64,000 bases of DNA. It comes from Desulfuromonas soudanensis. GTDB taxonomy: Bacteria; Desulfobacterota; Desulfuromonadia; Desulfuromonadales; WTL. Where the stretch lies: contig NZ_CP010802.1 of NCBI RefSeq assembly GCF_001278055.1, forward strand, positions 682,001 to 746,000, written 5' to 3'. Under the pieces are notes generated by a model, which saw only the letters and a list, made by a program, of their open reading frames with translations, had not been told where the DNA came from and ran no database searches. Both the position numbers and the translations under genes were made by a program. How positions within the stretch are numbered: the first letter of the stretch is position 1; every line of letters begins with the position of its first letter. Positions 26,942 through 33,830 of this stretch are shown piece after piece.

Positions 26942-28327
26942 ATGCCGCCGAAGCCGATCATCATCGCCGCACCGAGCAGCGGCAGCGGCAAGACGACCGT
27001 CGCCCTCGGGGTGATGGCGGCACTTAAAGCGCGCGGCCTGCGCGTCGCCCCCTTCAAGGTCGGTCCCGATTTCATCGATCCGGGGCATCACGCCGCGGTC
27101 TGCGGCCGCTCTTCGCGCAACCTCGACGGCTGGATGTGCGGCAGGGAGTGGGTGGCCGGCAGCTATGCCCGAGGCTGCCGTGACGCCGATCTGGCGGTGA
27201 TCGAGGGGGTGATGGGGCTCTTCGACGGCGCCTCCGGGGAGGACGACGCCGGCAGCACCGCCGAGATCGCCCGCTGGCTCGACGGCCGGATCGTCCTGGT
27301 GGTCGACGCCCGCTCCCAGGCCCGCAGCGTCGCCGCCCTGGTCAAGGGGTTCGTCGAGTTCGATCCCCGGCTGCACTTTGCCGGGGTCATCTTCAACCGC
27401 GTCGGCACTCCCCGCCACGAGGAGCTGCTGCGCCAGGCGATGGCCTCGGTTCCGGGGCTCCCCCCGGTGCTCGGCTGCCTGCCGCGGGAGGAGAATCTCG
27501 CCCTCCCCGAGCGCCACCTCGGCCTGGTGATGGCCGCCGAGGCCGGCCTCGACGAAGCCTTCGCCGCGCGCCTCGCCGCGGCCGTCGAAGCGCACCTCGA
27601 TCTCGACGGTCTGCTGCAGACAGGGGGTCAGGTCTCAACTCCTGACACGTCCCTCCGGAGCGGCGCCCCGACCCTTCCGACGGTGCGCATCGCCGTGGCC
27701 CGGGACGAGGCCTTCTGTTTCTGCTATCCGGAAAATCTCGAGCTTCTGCAGGCGGCCGGGGCCGAACTGGTCTTTTTTTCGCCGCTGCATGACCGGGCTC
27801 TCCCTCCGGAGATCGACGGCCTTTATCTCCCCGGCGGCTATCCCGAACTGCATGCCGGGGAGCTGAGCGAAAACGTCTCTCTCCTGGGGGAGATCCGGGA
27901 GGCGGGAACGGCCGGCCTGCCGATCTACGCCGAGTGCGGCGGTTTCATGCTCCTGGCCGAATCGATCGACGGGCAAGCGATGGCCGGACTCTTCCCCGGC
28001 GCCGCGCGGATGCTGGCGAAGCGCAAGGCCCTCGGCTACCGGCACGTGGAGCTGACCGCCGACTCCCTCCTCGGCCCGGCGGGAACCGTCGCCCGCGGCC
28101 ACGAGTTTCACTATTCGGAGATGACCCTGCCGGAGGAGGTCTCCCGCATCTATCGCCTCTCCCGTCGCGGCGGCGAAGACCTCGGTCGCGAAGGGTACTG
28201 CCACGGCAACGTCCTCGGCTCCTATATTCATCTCCACTTCGGCAGCAATCCGCAGCTGGCGGAGAATTTCGTTCAATTTTGCAATCAGGGCAAGATTCAC
28301 CACAGAGGCACGGAGACACAGAGGTAA
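26942..28327 (+). CDS. cbiA: CbiA/CobB, cobyrinate a,c-diamide synthase
   Basis: 461 aa. An N-terminal ATP-dependent synthase domain has the P-loop APSSGSGKTTVALG (about 10-23) and KVGPDFIDPGHH. A C-terminal class I glutaminase domain has YAECGGFMLL with the nucleophile Cys (about 329) and the late His in YIHLHFGSNP. It amidates the a and c side chains. The last residues (HHRGTETQR) are encoded by the left arm of the adjoining repeat, so the original stop has been lost and the tail is about a dozen residues longer. The gene follows cobC by 3 bp. Confidence 0.95.
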   Translation: MPPKPIIIAAPSSGSGKTTVALGVMAALKARGLRVAPFKVGPDFIDPGHHAAVCGRSSRNLDGWMCGREWVAGSYARGCRDADLAVIEGVMGLFDGASGEDDAGSTAEIARWLDGRIVLVVDARSQARSVAALVKGFVEFDPRLHFAGVIFNRVGTPRHEELLRQAMASVPGLPPVLGCLPREENLALPERHLGLVMAAEAGLDEAFAARLAAAVEAHLDLDGLLQTGGQVSTPDTSLRSGAPTLPTVRIAVARDEAFCFCYPENLELLQAAGAELVFFSPLHDRALPPEIDGLYLPGGYPELHAGELSENVSLLGEIREAGTAGLPIYAECGGFMLLAESIDGQAMAGLFPGAARMLAKRKALGYRHVELTADSLLGPAGTVARGHEFHYSEMTLPEEVSRIYRLSRRGGEDLGREGYCHGNVLGSYIHLHFGSNPQLAENFVQFCNQGKIHHRGTETQR

Positions 28328-28394
28328 AACAGGATCCTTGGGGCTGATGTTGAGTCTTCTACGCGGTTCTCTGTGCCTCTGTGTCTCTGTGGTC
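28297..28394. repeat. Dispersed inverted repeat, CACAGAGG variant, overlapping the cbiA 3' end
   Basis: Left arm 28297-28325 (ccacagaggcacggagacac) lies inside the cbiA reading frame; right arm 28366-28394 ends tctgtgtctctgtggt. The stem is nearly perfect with a loop of about 40 bases. Confidence 0.8.
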
Positions 28395-28424
28395 AATAGA
28401 ATTAATCATCAGGAGGATGTTCGT

Positions 28425-29732
28425 TTGAAAACTCAAGTTGAGTTCGCCGTTGCGGGAACCATTACCCCGCAGATGGAAAGTGTTGGCCGCGATGAGGACG
28501 TTGCGCCTGAATATATCCGGCAGATGGTCGCCGAAGGGAAGATCGTCATCCCCTGGAACCACAACCGCAAACCGAAGGCGGTGGGGATCGGCAAGGGGAT
28601 GCGCACCAAGGTCAACGCCTCCATCGGCACCTCCTCGGACATCGTCGATTATGACGCCGAGATCCGCAAGGCGCTGGCCGCCCAGACGGCCGGCGCCGAC
28701 ACCCTGATGGAGCTCTCCGTCGGCGGCGACCTCGACCGGGTGCGGCGCGAGGTGATCGCGGCCGTCGACCTGCCGGTGGGAAACGTCCCCCTCTACCAAG
28801 CCTTCTGCGAGGCGGCCCGCAAGTACGGCAATCCCAACAAGCTCGACAAGGAGATGCTCTTCGACATCATCGAGCAGCAGTGCGCCGACGGCATGGCCTT
28901 CATGGCGGTGCACTGCGGCATCAACCTCTACACCATCGAGCGCCTCAGGAAGCAGGGGTACCGCTACGGCGGCCTGGTCTCCAAGGGAGGGGTCTCCATG
29001 GTCGCCTGGATGATGGCCAACGAGCGCGAGAACCCCCTCTACGAGGAGTTCGACCGGGTCGTTTCCATCCTCAAGAAGTACGACACCGTCCTTTCCCTCG
29101 GCAACGGCCTGCGCGCCGGGGCGATCCACGACTCCCACGACCGCGCCATGGTCCAGGAACTCCTCATCAACTGCGAACTAGCCGAACTCGGGCGGGAGAT
29201 GGGGTGCCAGATGCTCGTGGAGGGGCCGGGACACATGCCGCTGGACGAGATCGAGACCAACATCCGCCTGCAGAAGAGGATGAGCAACGACGCTCCCTAC
29301 TACATGCTCGGACCGATCTCCTGCGACGTCGTCCCCGGGTACGATCACATCGCCGCCGCCATCGGCTCGGCCCAGTCGAGCCGCTACGGCGCCGACCTGA
29401 TCTGCTACATCACCCCCGCCGAGCACCTGGCGCTCCCCAACGAGCAGGATGTGATCGACGGCGTCAAGGCCGCCCGGGTCGCCGCCTACATCGGCGACAT
29501 GAACAAATATCCGGAGCGCGGCCGGCAGCGGGACAAGACCATGAGCAAGGCGCGGCGCGACCTCGACTGGCAGAAGCAGTTCGAACTCGCCATCTTCCCC
29601 GAGGATGCGCGGGCGATCCGCGCCAGCCGCACGCCCGAGGACGAGAAGACCTGCACCATGTGCGGCGATTTCTGCGCCTCCCGCGGCGCCGGAGAGCTTT
29701 TCAAGGGGGATTTGAAGGGGGACAAAATTTAA
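28425..29732 (+). CDS. bzaF: ThiC paralogue, probably BzaF 5-hydroxybenzimidazole synthase
   Basis: 435 aa from the TTG at 28425, with AGGAGG 8 bases upstream; an earlier ATG lies in the repeat and is rejected. It is a ThiC-fold radical SAM enzyme, and the C-terminal cluster motif CTMCGDFC is CX2CX3C, one residue shorter than the CX2CX4C of thiamin ThiC. It sits inside the cobalamin cluster between cbiA and riboswitch 2, with no thiamin riboswitch visible. Known family facts: BzaF, described from Desulfuromonas and Geobacter, turns aminoimidazole ribotide into the benzimidazole lower ligand anaerobically. True ThiC remains a less likely alternative. Confidence 0.82.
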   Translation: MKTQVEFAVAGTITPQMESVGRDEDVAPEYIRQMVAEGKIVIPWNHNRKPKAVGIGKGMRTKVNASIGTSSDIVDYDAEIRKALAAQTAGADTLMELSVGGDLDRVRREVIAAVDLPVGNVPLYQAFCEAARKYGNPNKLDKEMLFDIIEQQCADGMAFMAVHCGINLYTIERLRKQGYRYGGLVSKGGVSMVAWMMANERENPLYEEFDRVVSILKKYDTVLSLGNGLRAGAIHDSHDRAMVQELLINCELAELGREMGCQMLVEGPGHMPLDEIETNIRLQKRMSNDAPYYMLGPISCDVVPGYDHIAAAIGSAQSSRYGADLICYITPAEHLALPNEQDVIDGVKAARVAAYIGDMNKYPERGRQRDKTMSKARRDLDWQKQFELAIFPEDARAIRASRTPEDEKTCTMCGDFCASRGAGELFKGDLKGDKI

Positions 29733-29738
29733 ATAATT

Positions 29739-29819
29739 TCACCACAGAGGCACTGAGACACAGAGAGGAAACCCAAACCTCTGTGAGGCGGTTTTTTGTT
29801 TTCTCTGTGTCTCTGTGGT
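29739..29819. repeat. Dispersed inverted repeat, CACAGAGG variant, between bzaF and riboswitch 2
   Basis: Left arm 29739-29766 (accacagaggcactgagaca) and right arm 29801-29819 (ctctgtgtctctgtggt). It fills the gap between the bzaF stop and the riboswitch. TTGTTT (29796) and TAGATA (29819), 17 bp apart, overlap the right arm and could be a weak promoter. Confidence 0.75.
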
Positions 29820-29837
29820 AGATAAAATTTAACGTTT

Positions 29838-29983
29838 TCAGGCGCAGGAAAGGGGGTGGAAAACCCCCGCGGACCCGCCGCTGTAACGGAGGACCGACCC
29901 CTCGCAGACCCACTGGACGGACATCGAGCCGTGCGGGAAGGGGAGGGGGAGGGATGATCCCGGAGCCAGAAAGCCTGCCTGGA
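29838..29983 (+). promoter_or_regulatory. Cobalamin (AdoCbl) riboswitch 2
   Basis: Contains the B12 box GAGCCAGAAAGCCTGCC at 29963-29979, the conserved GGGGGTGGAAAACCCCCGCGG hairpin region split around 29850-29872, CCGCCGCTGTAACGG, and a P1 stem pairing CAGGCGCAGG (29839-29848) with CCTGCCTG. It precedes cbiX and the corrin-ring and cobalt-uptake genes. A competing hairpin pair follows. Confidence 0.92.
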
Positions 29984-30019
29984 AAATGAACTTGTTCGCT
30001 GACGGCAAAGGCGTTCGGA

Positions 30020-30071
30020 GGGTGTGGATGATCCACGCCCCCGGCCGCGCGGCCGGGGGCGTTCGTTTTTT
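30020..30071 (+). terminator. Riboswitch 2 expression platform: terminator with overlapping antiterminator hairpin
   Basis: The terminator is ACGCCCCCGGCCG paired with CGGCCGGGGGCGT (30035-30062), then TCGTTTTTT. An alternative hairpin GGGTGTGGA-TGA-TCCACGCCC (30020-30040) shares 30035-30040 with the terminator's 5' arm, so only one can form. Confidence 0.85.
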
Positions 30072-30084
30072 CAAGGAGAAAGAA

Positions 30085-30483
30085 ATGAAGAAAACCGCCA
30101 TACTCCTCATGGGGCACGGCTCCCGGGTCGCCGCCGCCAACGAGGCGCTCCACGCCATCGCCGCCATGGTCGAGGAGACCAGCGGCATCCCCATCGTCGA
30201 GGTCGCCTTTCGCGAGCAGCACGCCCCCAACATCCAGAAGGGGATCGACGCCTGCGTCGCCCGGGGGGCCGAGCGGGTCCTTCTCTATCCCTATTTCCTC
30301 TATGCCGGCGCCCATGTCCTCGAGGATCTGCCGGCGGAGATGACCGAGGCCGCGAAGCGTTATCCCGGTCTGGAGATGGCTCTCGGCGAACCCCTCGGTG
30401 TGCATCCCAAGCTCGGCGAAATCGTTTGCGAGCGCATCGGCGAGGCGATGGCGCGCTCCGGCTGGGACCAAAAGGTCGCCTGA
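30085..30483 (+). CDS. cbiX: CbiX-type sirohydrochlorin cobaltochelatase (short form)
   Basis: 132 aa from the ATG at 30085 with AAGGAG upstream. Chelatase motif LLMGHGSRVAAAN (about 7-19) with the metal-binding His, and a second His in YFLYAGAHVLEDLP (about 70-83). The length matches the small homodimeric CbiX-S. It inserts cobalt into sirohydrochlorin, the entry step of the anaerobic pathway, and fittingly is first behind riboswitch 2. A nickel-specific homologue cannot be excluded on sequence alone, but context favours cobalt. Confidence 0.92.
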   Translation: MKKTAILLMGHGSRVAAANEALHAIAAMVEETSGIPIVEVAFREQHAPNIQKGIDACVARGAERVLLYPYFLYAGAHVLEDLPAEMTEAAKRYPGLEMALGEPLGVHPKLGEIVCERIGEAMARSGWDQKVA

Positions 30484-30507
30484 TTCTCAAGGAAGGAGGG
30501 TGTTGTC

Positions 30508-31140
30508 ATGTCCGCACCGGATGTTATTGTTAATCCCCTGGAGATCGAGGCCCGATCCTTTGCCATCATCGACGGCGAGGTCGGCGAGCATGCCTTCGAT
30601 TTCCGCCAGTGGCCGGTGGTGCGGCGCATCATCCACACCACCGCCGATTTCGATTTTGTCGCCAACACCGTCTTCTCCCCGCAGGTGATCGACAAGGCGC
30701 TCGGCGCCCTGCGGCGGGGGGAGCCGGTCTATTGCGACACCGCCATGGTCGGCGCCGGGATCAACAAGGTCCGTCTTGCCGCCCTCGGCTGCGCGCTGCG
30801 CTGCCATGTGGCCGATCCCGATGTCGCCGCGGCGGCCCGCGCCGCCGGGGTGACGCGGTCGATCATGGCGATGCGCAAGGGGATCGACGGGGGGTGCGGC
30901 ATCTTCCTCGTCGGCAACGCCCCCACGGCTCTCTATGAACTTCTCCATCAGGCGCGGGCCGGGGCAATAAAACCGTCCCTGGTCGTCGGCGTGCCGGTGG
31001 GGTTCGTCGGCGCCGCCGAATCGAAGGAAGCGCTCCTGGAGAGCCGTCTTCCCTCCATCGTCTGCCGCGGGCGCAAGGGGGGGTCGGCCATCGCCGCCAC
31101 CATCCTCAACGCCCTGATGATCCTTGCCGAGGAGGCCTGA
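30508..31140 (+). CDS. cbiC: CbiC, cobalt-precorrin-8 methylmutase
   Basis: 210 aa. The catalytic His is in VVRRIIHTTADFDF (about residue 43); later CDTAMVGAGINK and VGVPVGFVGAAESK are family signatures. It moves the C11 methyl group to C12 to give cobyrinate. The ATG has AAGGAGG upstream. The stop directly precedes the cbiM start (1-base gap). Length and motifs are normal. Confidence 0.96.
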   Translation: MSAPDVIVNPLEIEARSFAIIDGEVGEHAFDFRQWPVVRRIIHTTADFDFVANTVFSPQVIDKALGALRRGEPVYCDTAMVGAGINKVRLAALGCALRCHVADPDVAAAARAAGVTRSIMAMRKGIDGGCGIFLVGNAPTALYELLHQARAGAIKPSLVVGVPVGFVGAAESKEALLESRLPSIVCRGRKGGSAIAATILNALMILAEEA

Positions 31141-31141
31141 G

Positions 31142-31876
31142 ATGCCTTGCCTGATCGCCGCCGCCCTGGCTTTTTTCCTCCTCTGTCCCGGGGAGGCTCT
31201 GGCCATGCACATCTCCGAGGGGGTTCTCCCCCCCGGCTGGGCGGCCCTGTGGTTTGTCGTCGCGGCCCCCTTTGTTTTCTGGGGGATTCGCCAGATCAAC
31301 CGGCGCAAGGATATCGACCCCTCCTACATCCCCCTTCTGGGGATTTTCGGCGCCGCCGTCTTCGTCTTTTCCTGCTTTCCGATACCGGTGCCGGTGGCCG
31401 GCAGCACCGCCCATCCGGCAGGGACGGGGATGAGCGCCATCTTCCTCGGTCCCTTTGCCAGCGTCGTCGTCGCCTTCATCTCCCTCCTTCTCCAGGCCTT
31501 GTTTCTTGCCCACGGCGGACTGACCACCCTGGGCGGGAACACCGTCTCCATGGGGATCATCGGTTCCTTCGCCGGCTACGGAGCCTTTCGGACCGGCCGC
31601 CTGCTGCGCTTCAACCTCTTCTGGTGCGGATTTGCCGCCGGAGTCGCCGCCGACCTTCTGACCTACCTCTCCACCTCCTTCGAGATGGCTATCGCCCTGC
31701 ACGGCGATCAGTCCTTCTGGTCTGTTCTCGGTCAGATCTACCTCGCCTTCATGCCGACCCAGATCCCCCTTTCCCTTCTCGAAGGGGCGGTGACCGGCGG
31801 CATCCTCGTCTACGTGAACAAGCATCGTCCGGACATCCTGCGCAGGCTGAAGGTTCTCGGCAAGGAGGTTTCATGA
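31142..31876 (+). CDS. cbiM: CbiM, cobalt ECF transporter substrate-specific component
   Basis: 244 aa. A signal peptide-like segment (residues 1-21, ending GEALA) is followed by MHISEGVLPPGW. Cleavage would expose the N-terminal Met-His that coordinates the metal in this family. Six further membrane helices follow, with IPVPVAGSTAHPAGTG and FLAHGGLTTLGGNT as family signatures. It works with CbiN, CbiQ and CbiO to import Co(II). The stop overlaps the cbiN start. Its position inside the corrin operon argues for cobalt, in contrast to the NikR-linked set at 49563-56666. Confidence 0.94.
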   Translation: MPCLIAAALAFFLLCPGEALAMHISEGVLPPGWAALWFVVAAPFVFWGIRQINRRKDIDPSYIPLLGIFGAAVFVFSCFPIPVPVAGSTAHPAGTGMSAIFLGPFASVVVAFISLLLQALFLAHGGLTTLGGNTVSMGIIGSFAGYGAFRTGRLLRFNLFWCGFAAGVAADLLTYLSTSFEMAIALHGDQSFWSVLGQIYLAFMPTQIPLSLLEGAVTGGILVYVNKHRPDILRRLKVLGKEVS

Positions 31877-32163
31877 CTTTTTTGAAGCGCGGACTCTTGG
31901 CCTCGGTTTTTCTCCTCCTTCTTTTTTCTCCGGTCCTGGCCGAAGAGGAGGCGCCCAAATGGCCAGGGGTCGACGAGACCGTGGTCGGCAAATATGCCAA
32001 GGAGTTGGGACGCGAGGCCCGGGATCCCTACATCAACACCGACCAGGGGGATCTCCTCCTCTTTCTCTTCGCCCTGGCCGGGACGGCCGGCGGCTTCATC
32101 ATCGGTTACTACTGGCACAAGGTCTTCGTTGCCGGCAAAAAGGATCTGGAGCCGCGGGACTGA
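31873..32163 (+). CDS. cbiN: CbiN-like small subunit of the cobalt ECF transporter
   Basis: 96 aa. N-terminal signal or first membrane helix (residues 7-22, ending VLAEEE), a polar periplasmic loop (GVDETVVGKYAKELGRE), then a second helix LLLFLFALAGTAGGFIIGYY (about 61-80). Two helices and a loop match CbiN topology, which helps CbiM load metal. Sequence similarity to classical CbiN is modest; the position between cbiM and cbiQ supports the call. It overlaps both neighbours. Confidence 0.82.
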   Translation: MTFLKRGLLASVFLLLLFSPVLAEEEAPKWPGVDETVVGKYAKELGREARDPYINTDQGDLLLFLFALAGTAGGFIIGYYWHKVFVAGKKDLEPRD

Positions 32164-32933
32164 TGGGGGGAGCGCACCATTTCATCGACGCCCAGGGGGA
32201 GGAGCGGAGTCTGCTCGCCGCCCTCGACGGTCGCATCAAGCTGGTGCTGCTTCTGGCCGCCCTCGGCGTCAACCTGACGGCCGGGGGGATCCGCACCCCT
32301 CTGGCCCTGGCAATCCTCGCCCTGCTGCTGGTCGTGGCCGCAGGTGTTCCGGCACGGGACTTTTTCAAGCGGATGGCCATCCCGACCATGCTCGCCCTGG
32401 TCGCCTTTGTCACCCAGCTCTTCTGGGTCCGTCAGGGGGAACCGCTGCTGAGCTTCACCCTCTTCTCCTGGGATTTCGTCTTCACTTCCGGAGGGGTGGA
32501 GCGCGGGAGCGAGCTTTCGGCCCGCATTCTCGGCGGGATGGGGACTCTCCTCTTCTTCTCCCTGACCACCCCCCTGCCGGAGCTGATGCGGGCCGCCCGG
32601 TTCTTCCGCTGTCCGCCGGTCCTGGTGGAGCTGGCGCTGATCATGTACCGTTACATCTTTCTCTTTCTCGAAGAGGGGGCACGGATCCGCAACGCCCAGA
32701 AGTCGCGCCTCGGTTATGTCGATTTCCGCAATGTCCTTCGCTCCTCGGGGATTCTCGGCGGCATGCTGATCCTGCGCACCTATGACCGGGCCGAGGCCAC
32801 CTTTGCCGCCATGCGCTGCCGCGGTTACCGCGGGGCTCTGACGGTGGCCGTTGGCAACCCCCTGCAGGGGCGGGACTGGATCGCTCTCGGGGCGGGGCTG
32901 GGGCTTCTGGGGATTCTGTTCGCAATGCGGTAA
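32163..32933 (+). CDS. cbiQ: CbiQ, cobalt ECF transporter transmembrane component
   Basis: 256 aa with about five to six membrane helices. The ALDGRIKLVLLLAAL start region and the coupling motif AAMRCRGYRG (about 219-228, the Ala-Arg-Gly box that contacts the ATPase) identify EcfT/CbiQ. IMYRYIFLFLEEGARIR is a second family signature. The start ATG overlaps the cbiN stop by one base. A hairpin lies between this gene and cbiO. Confidence 0.93.
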   Translation: MGGAHHFIDAQGEERSLLAALDGRIKLVLLLAALGVNLTAGGIRTPLALAILALLLVVAAGVPARDFFKRMAIPTMLALVAFVTQLFWVRQGEPLLSFTLFSWDFVFTSGGVERGSELSARILGGMGTLLFFSLTTPLPELMRAARFFRCPPVLVELALIMYRYIFLFLEEGARIRNAQKSRLGYVDFRNVLRSSGILGGMLILRTYDRAEATFAAMRCRGYRGALTVAVGNPLQGRDWIALGAGLGLLGILFAMR

Positions 32934-32936
32934 ACA

Positions 32937-32960
32937 AGATCGGTCCGATACGACCGATCT
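32937..32960 (+). other. Intercistronic hairpin between cbiQ and cbiO
   Basis: Perfect 9-bp stem AGATCGGTC/GACCGATCT around CGATAC. There is no adequate T-run after it, so it is more likely an RNA stability or processing element than a terminator. Confidence 0.5.
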
Positions 32961-32980
32961 TTCCCATAAGGTATGTTCCC

Positions 32981-33829
32981 ATGCTCAAGATTGAAGACCT
33001 GCATTACACCTACGAAGACGGCACCCCGGCTCTCAACGGCATCGACCTGGAGATCGCCCAGGGGGAGTTCCTCGCCATGCTCGGCTCCAACGGCAGCGGC
33101 AAGACGACCCTGATCAAGCATCTCAACGGCCTTCTCCGACCGACCCTCGGCCGGGTCCTGCTGGACGGCAAGCCGATCGAGCGCGTCGAGGACCGGGAGG
33201 TCTTCAGCCGCATCGGCATCGTCTTTCAGGATCCCAACGACCAGCTCTTTGCCTCCACCGTCGAGGAGGACGTCGCCTTCGGTCCGACCAACATGGGGCT
33301 CCCCCCGGAGGAGATCAAGGAGCGGGTGCACAGGGCCCTGCACCAGGTCAACATGCAGGATTACGGCCGCAAATCGATCCATGCCCTCTCCCACGGGCAG
33401 AAGAAGCGGATCTGCGTCGCCGGGATTCTCGCCATGGAACCCCAGGTGATCATTCTCGACGAACCGACCGCCGGTCTCGATCCGATGGGGGTGCATTCGC
33501 TGATGCACCTCCTCGAGGACCTCAACAAGAAGCAGGGGATCACCATGATCATGGCGACCCACGTCGTCGACCTGGTGCCGCTCTTCATGAGCAAGATCGC
33601 CATCCTCAGCAAGGGGAAGGTGCTGCGCTACGGCCCGCCGTCCGAGGTCTTCGGCGACCCGGAGGCGATCGAACGGGCCAAGCTCAACCTGCCGCTGGTC
33701 GCCGAACTGATGAACCTGCTCAAGACCCGGGATCATCTCAAGCTTCACCATATCCCCCTCACCGTCGGCGAGGCGCGCCGCGAGATCCTGCGCCTCCTTT
33801 CGGTGCAGGACGTGACGTCGCGGGTCTGA
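32981..33829 (+). CDS. cbiO: CbiO, cobalt ECF transporter ATPase
   Basis: 282 aa. Walker A LGSNGSGKTTLIKHL (about 35-49), Q-loop FQDPNDQLFA, signature LSHGQKKRICVA, Walker B VIILDEPTAGLDP and switch ATHVVD. It energises uptake through CbiQ and CbiM. Signature LSHGQ in place of LSGGQ is common for this family. About 45 C-terminal residues extend beyond the ATPase core. It is followed 1 bp later by cbiD. Confidence 0.95.
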   Translation: MLKIEDLHYTYEDGTPALNGIDLEIAQGEFLAMLGSNGSGKTTLIKHLNGLLRPTLGRVLLDGKPIERVEDREVFSRIGIVFQDPNDQLFASTVEEDVAFGPTNMGLPPEEIKERVHRALHQVNMQDYGRKSIHALSHGQKKRICVAGILAMEPQVIILDEPTAGLDPMGVHSLMHLLEDLNKKQGITMIMATHVVDLVPLFMSKIAILSKGKVLRYGPPSEVFGDPEAIERAKLNLPLVAELMNLLKTRDHLKLHHIPLTVGEARREILRLLSVQDVTSRV

Positions 33830-33830
33830 C

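Noticed and set aside
28338-28424. Upstream ATG giving a longer BzaF/ThiC
   Set aside because: The extra residues (SLCLCVSVV type) are encoded by the repeat arm; the TTG at 28425 has a strong ribosome site.
28395-28424. Thiamin (TPP) riboswitch before the ThiC paralogue
   Set aside because: The space is taken by the repeat and no CUGAGA/thi-box segments are visible, supporting a B12 rather than a thiamin role.
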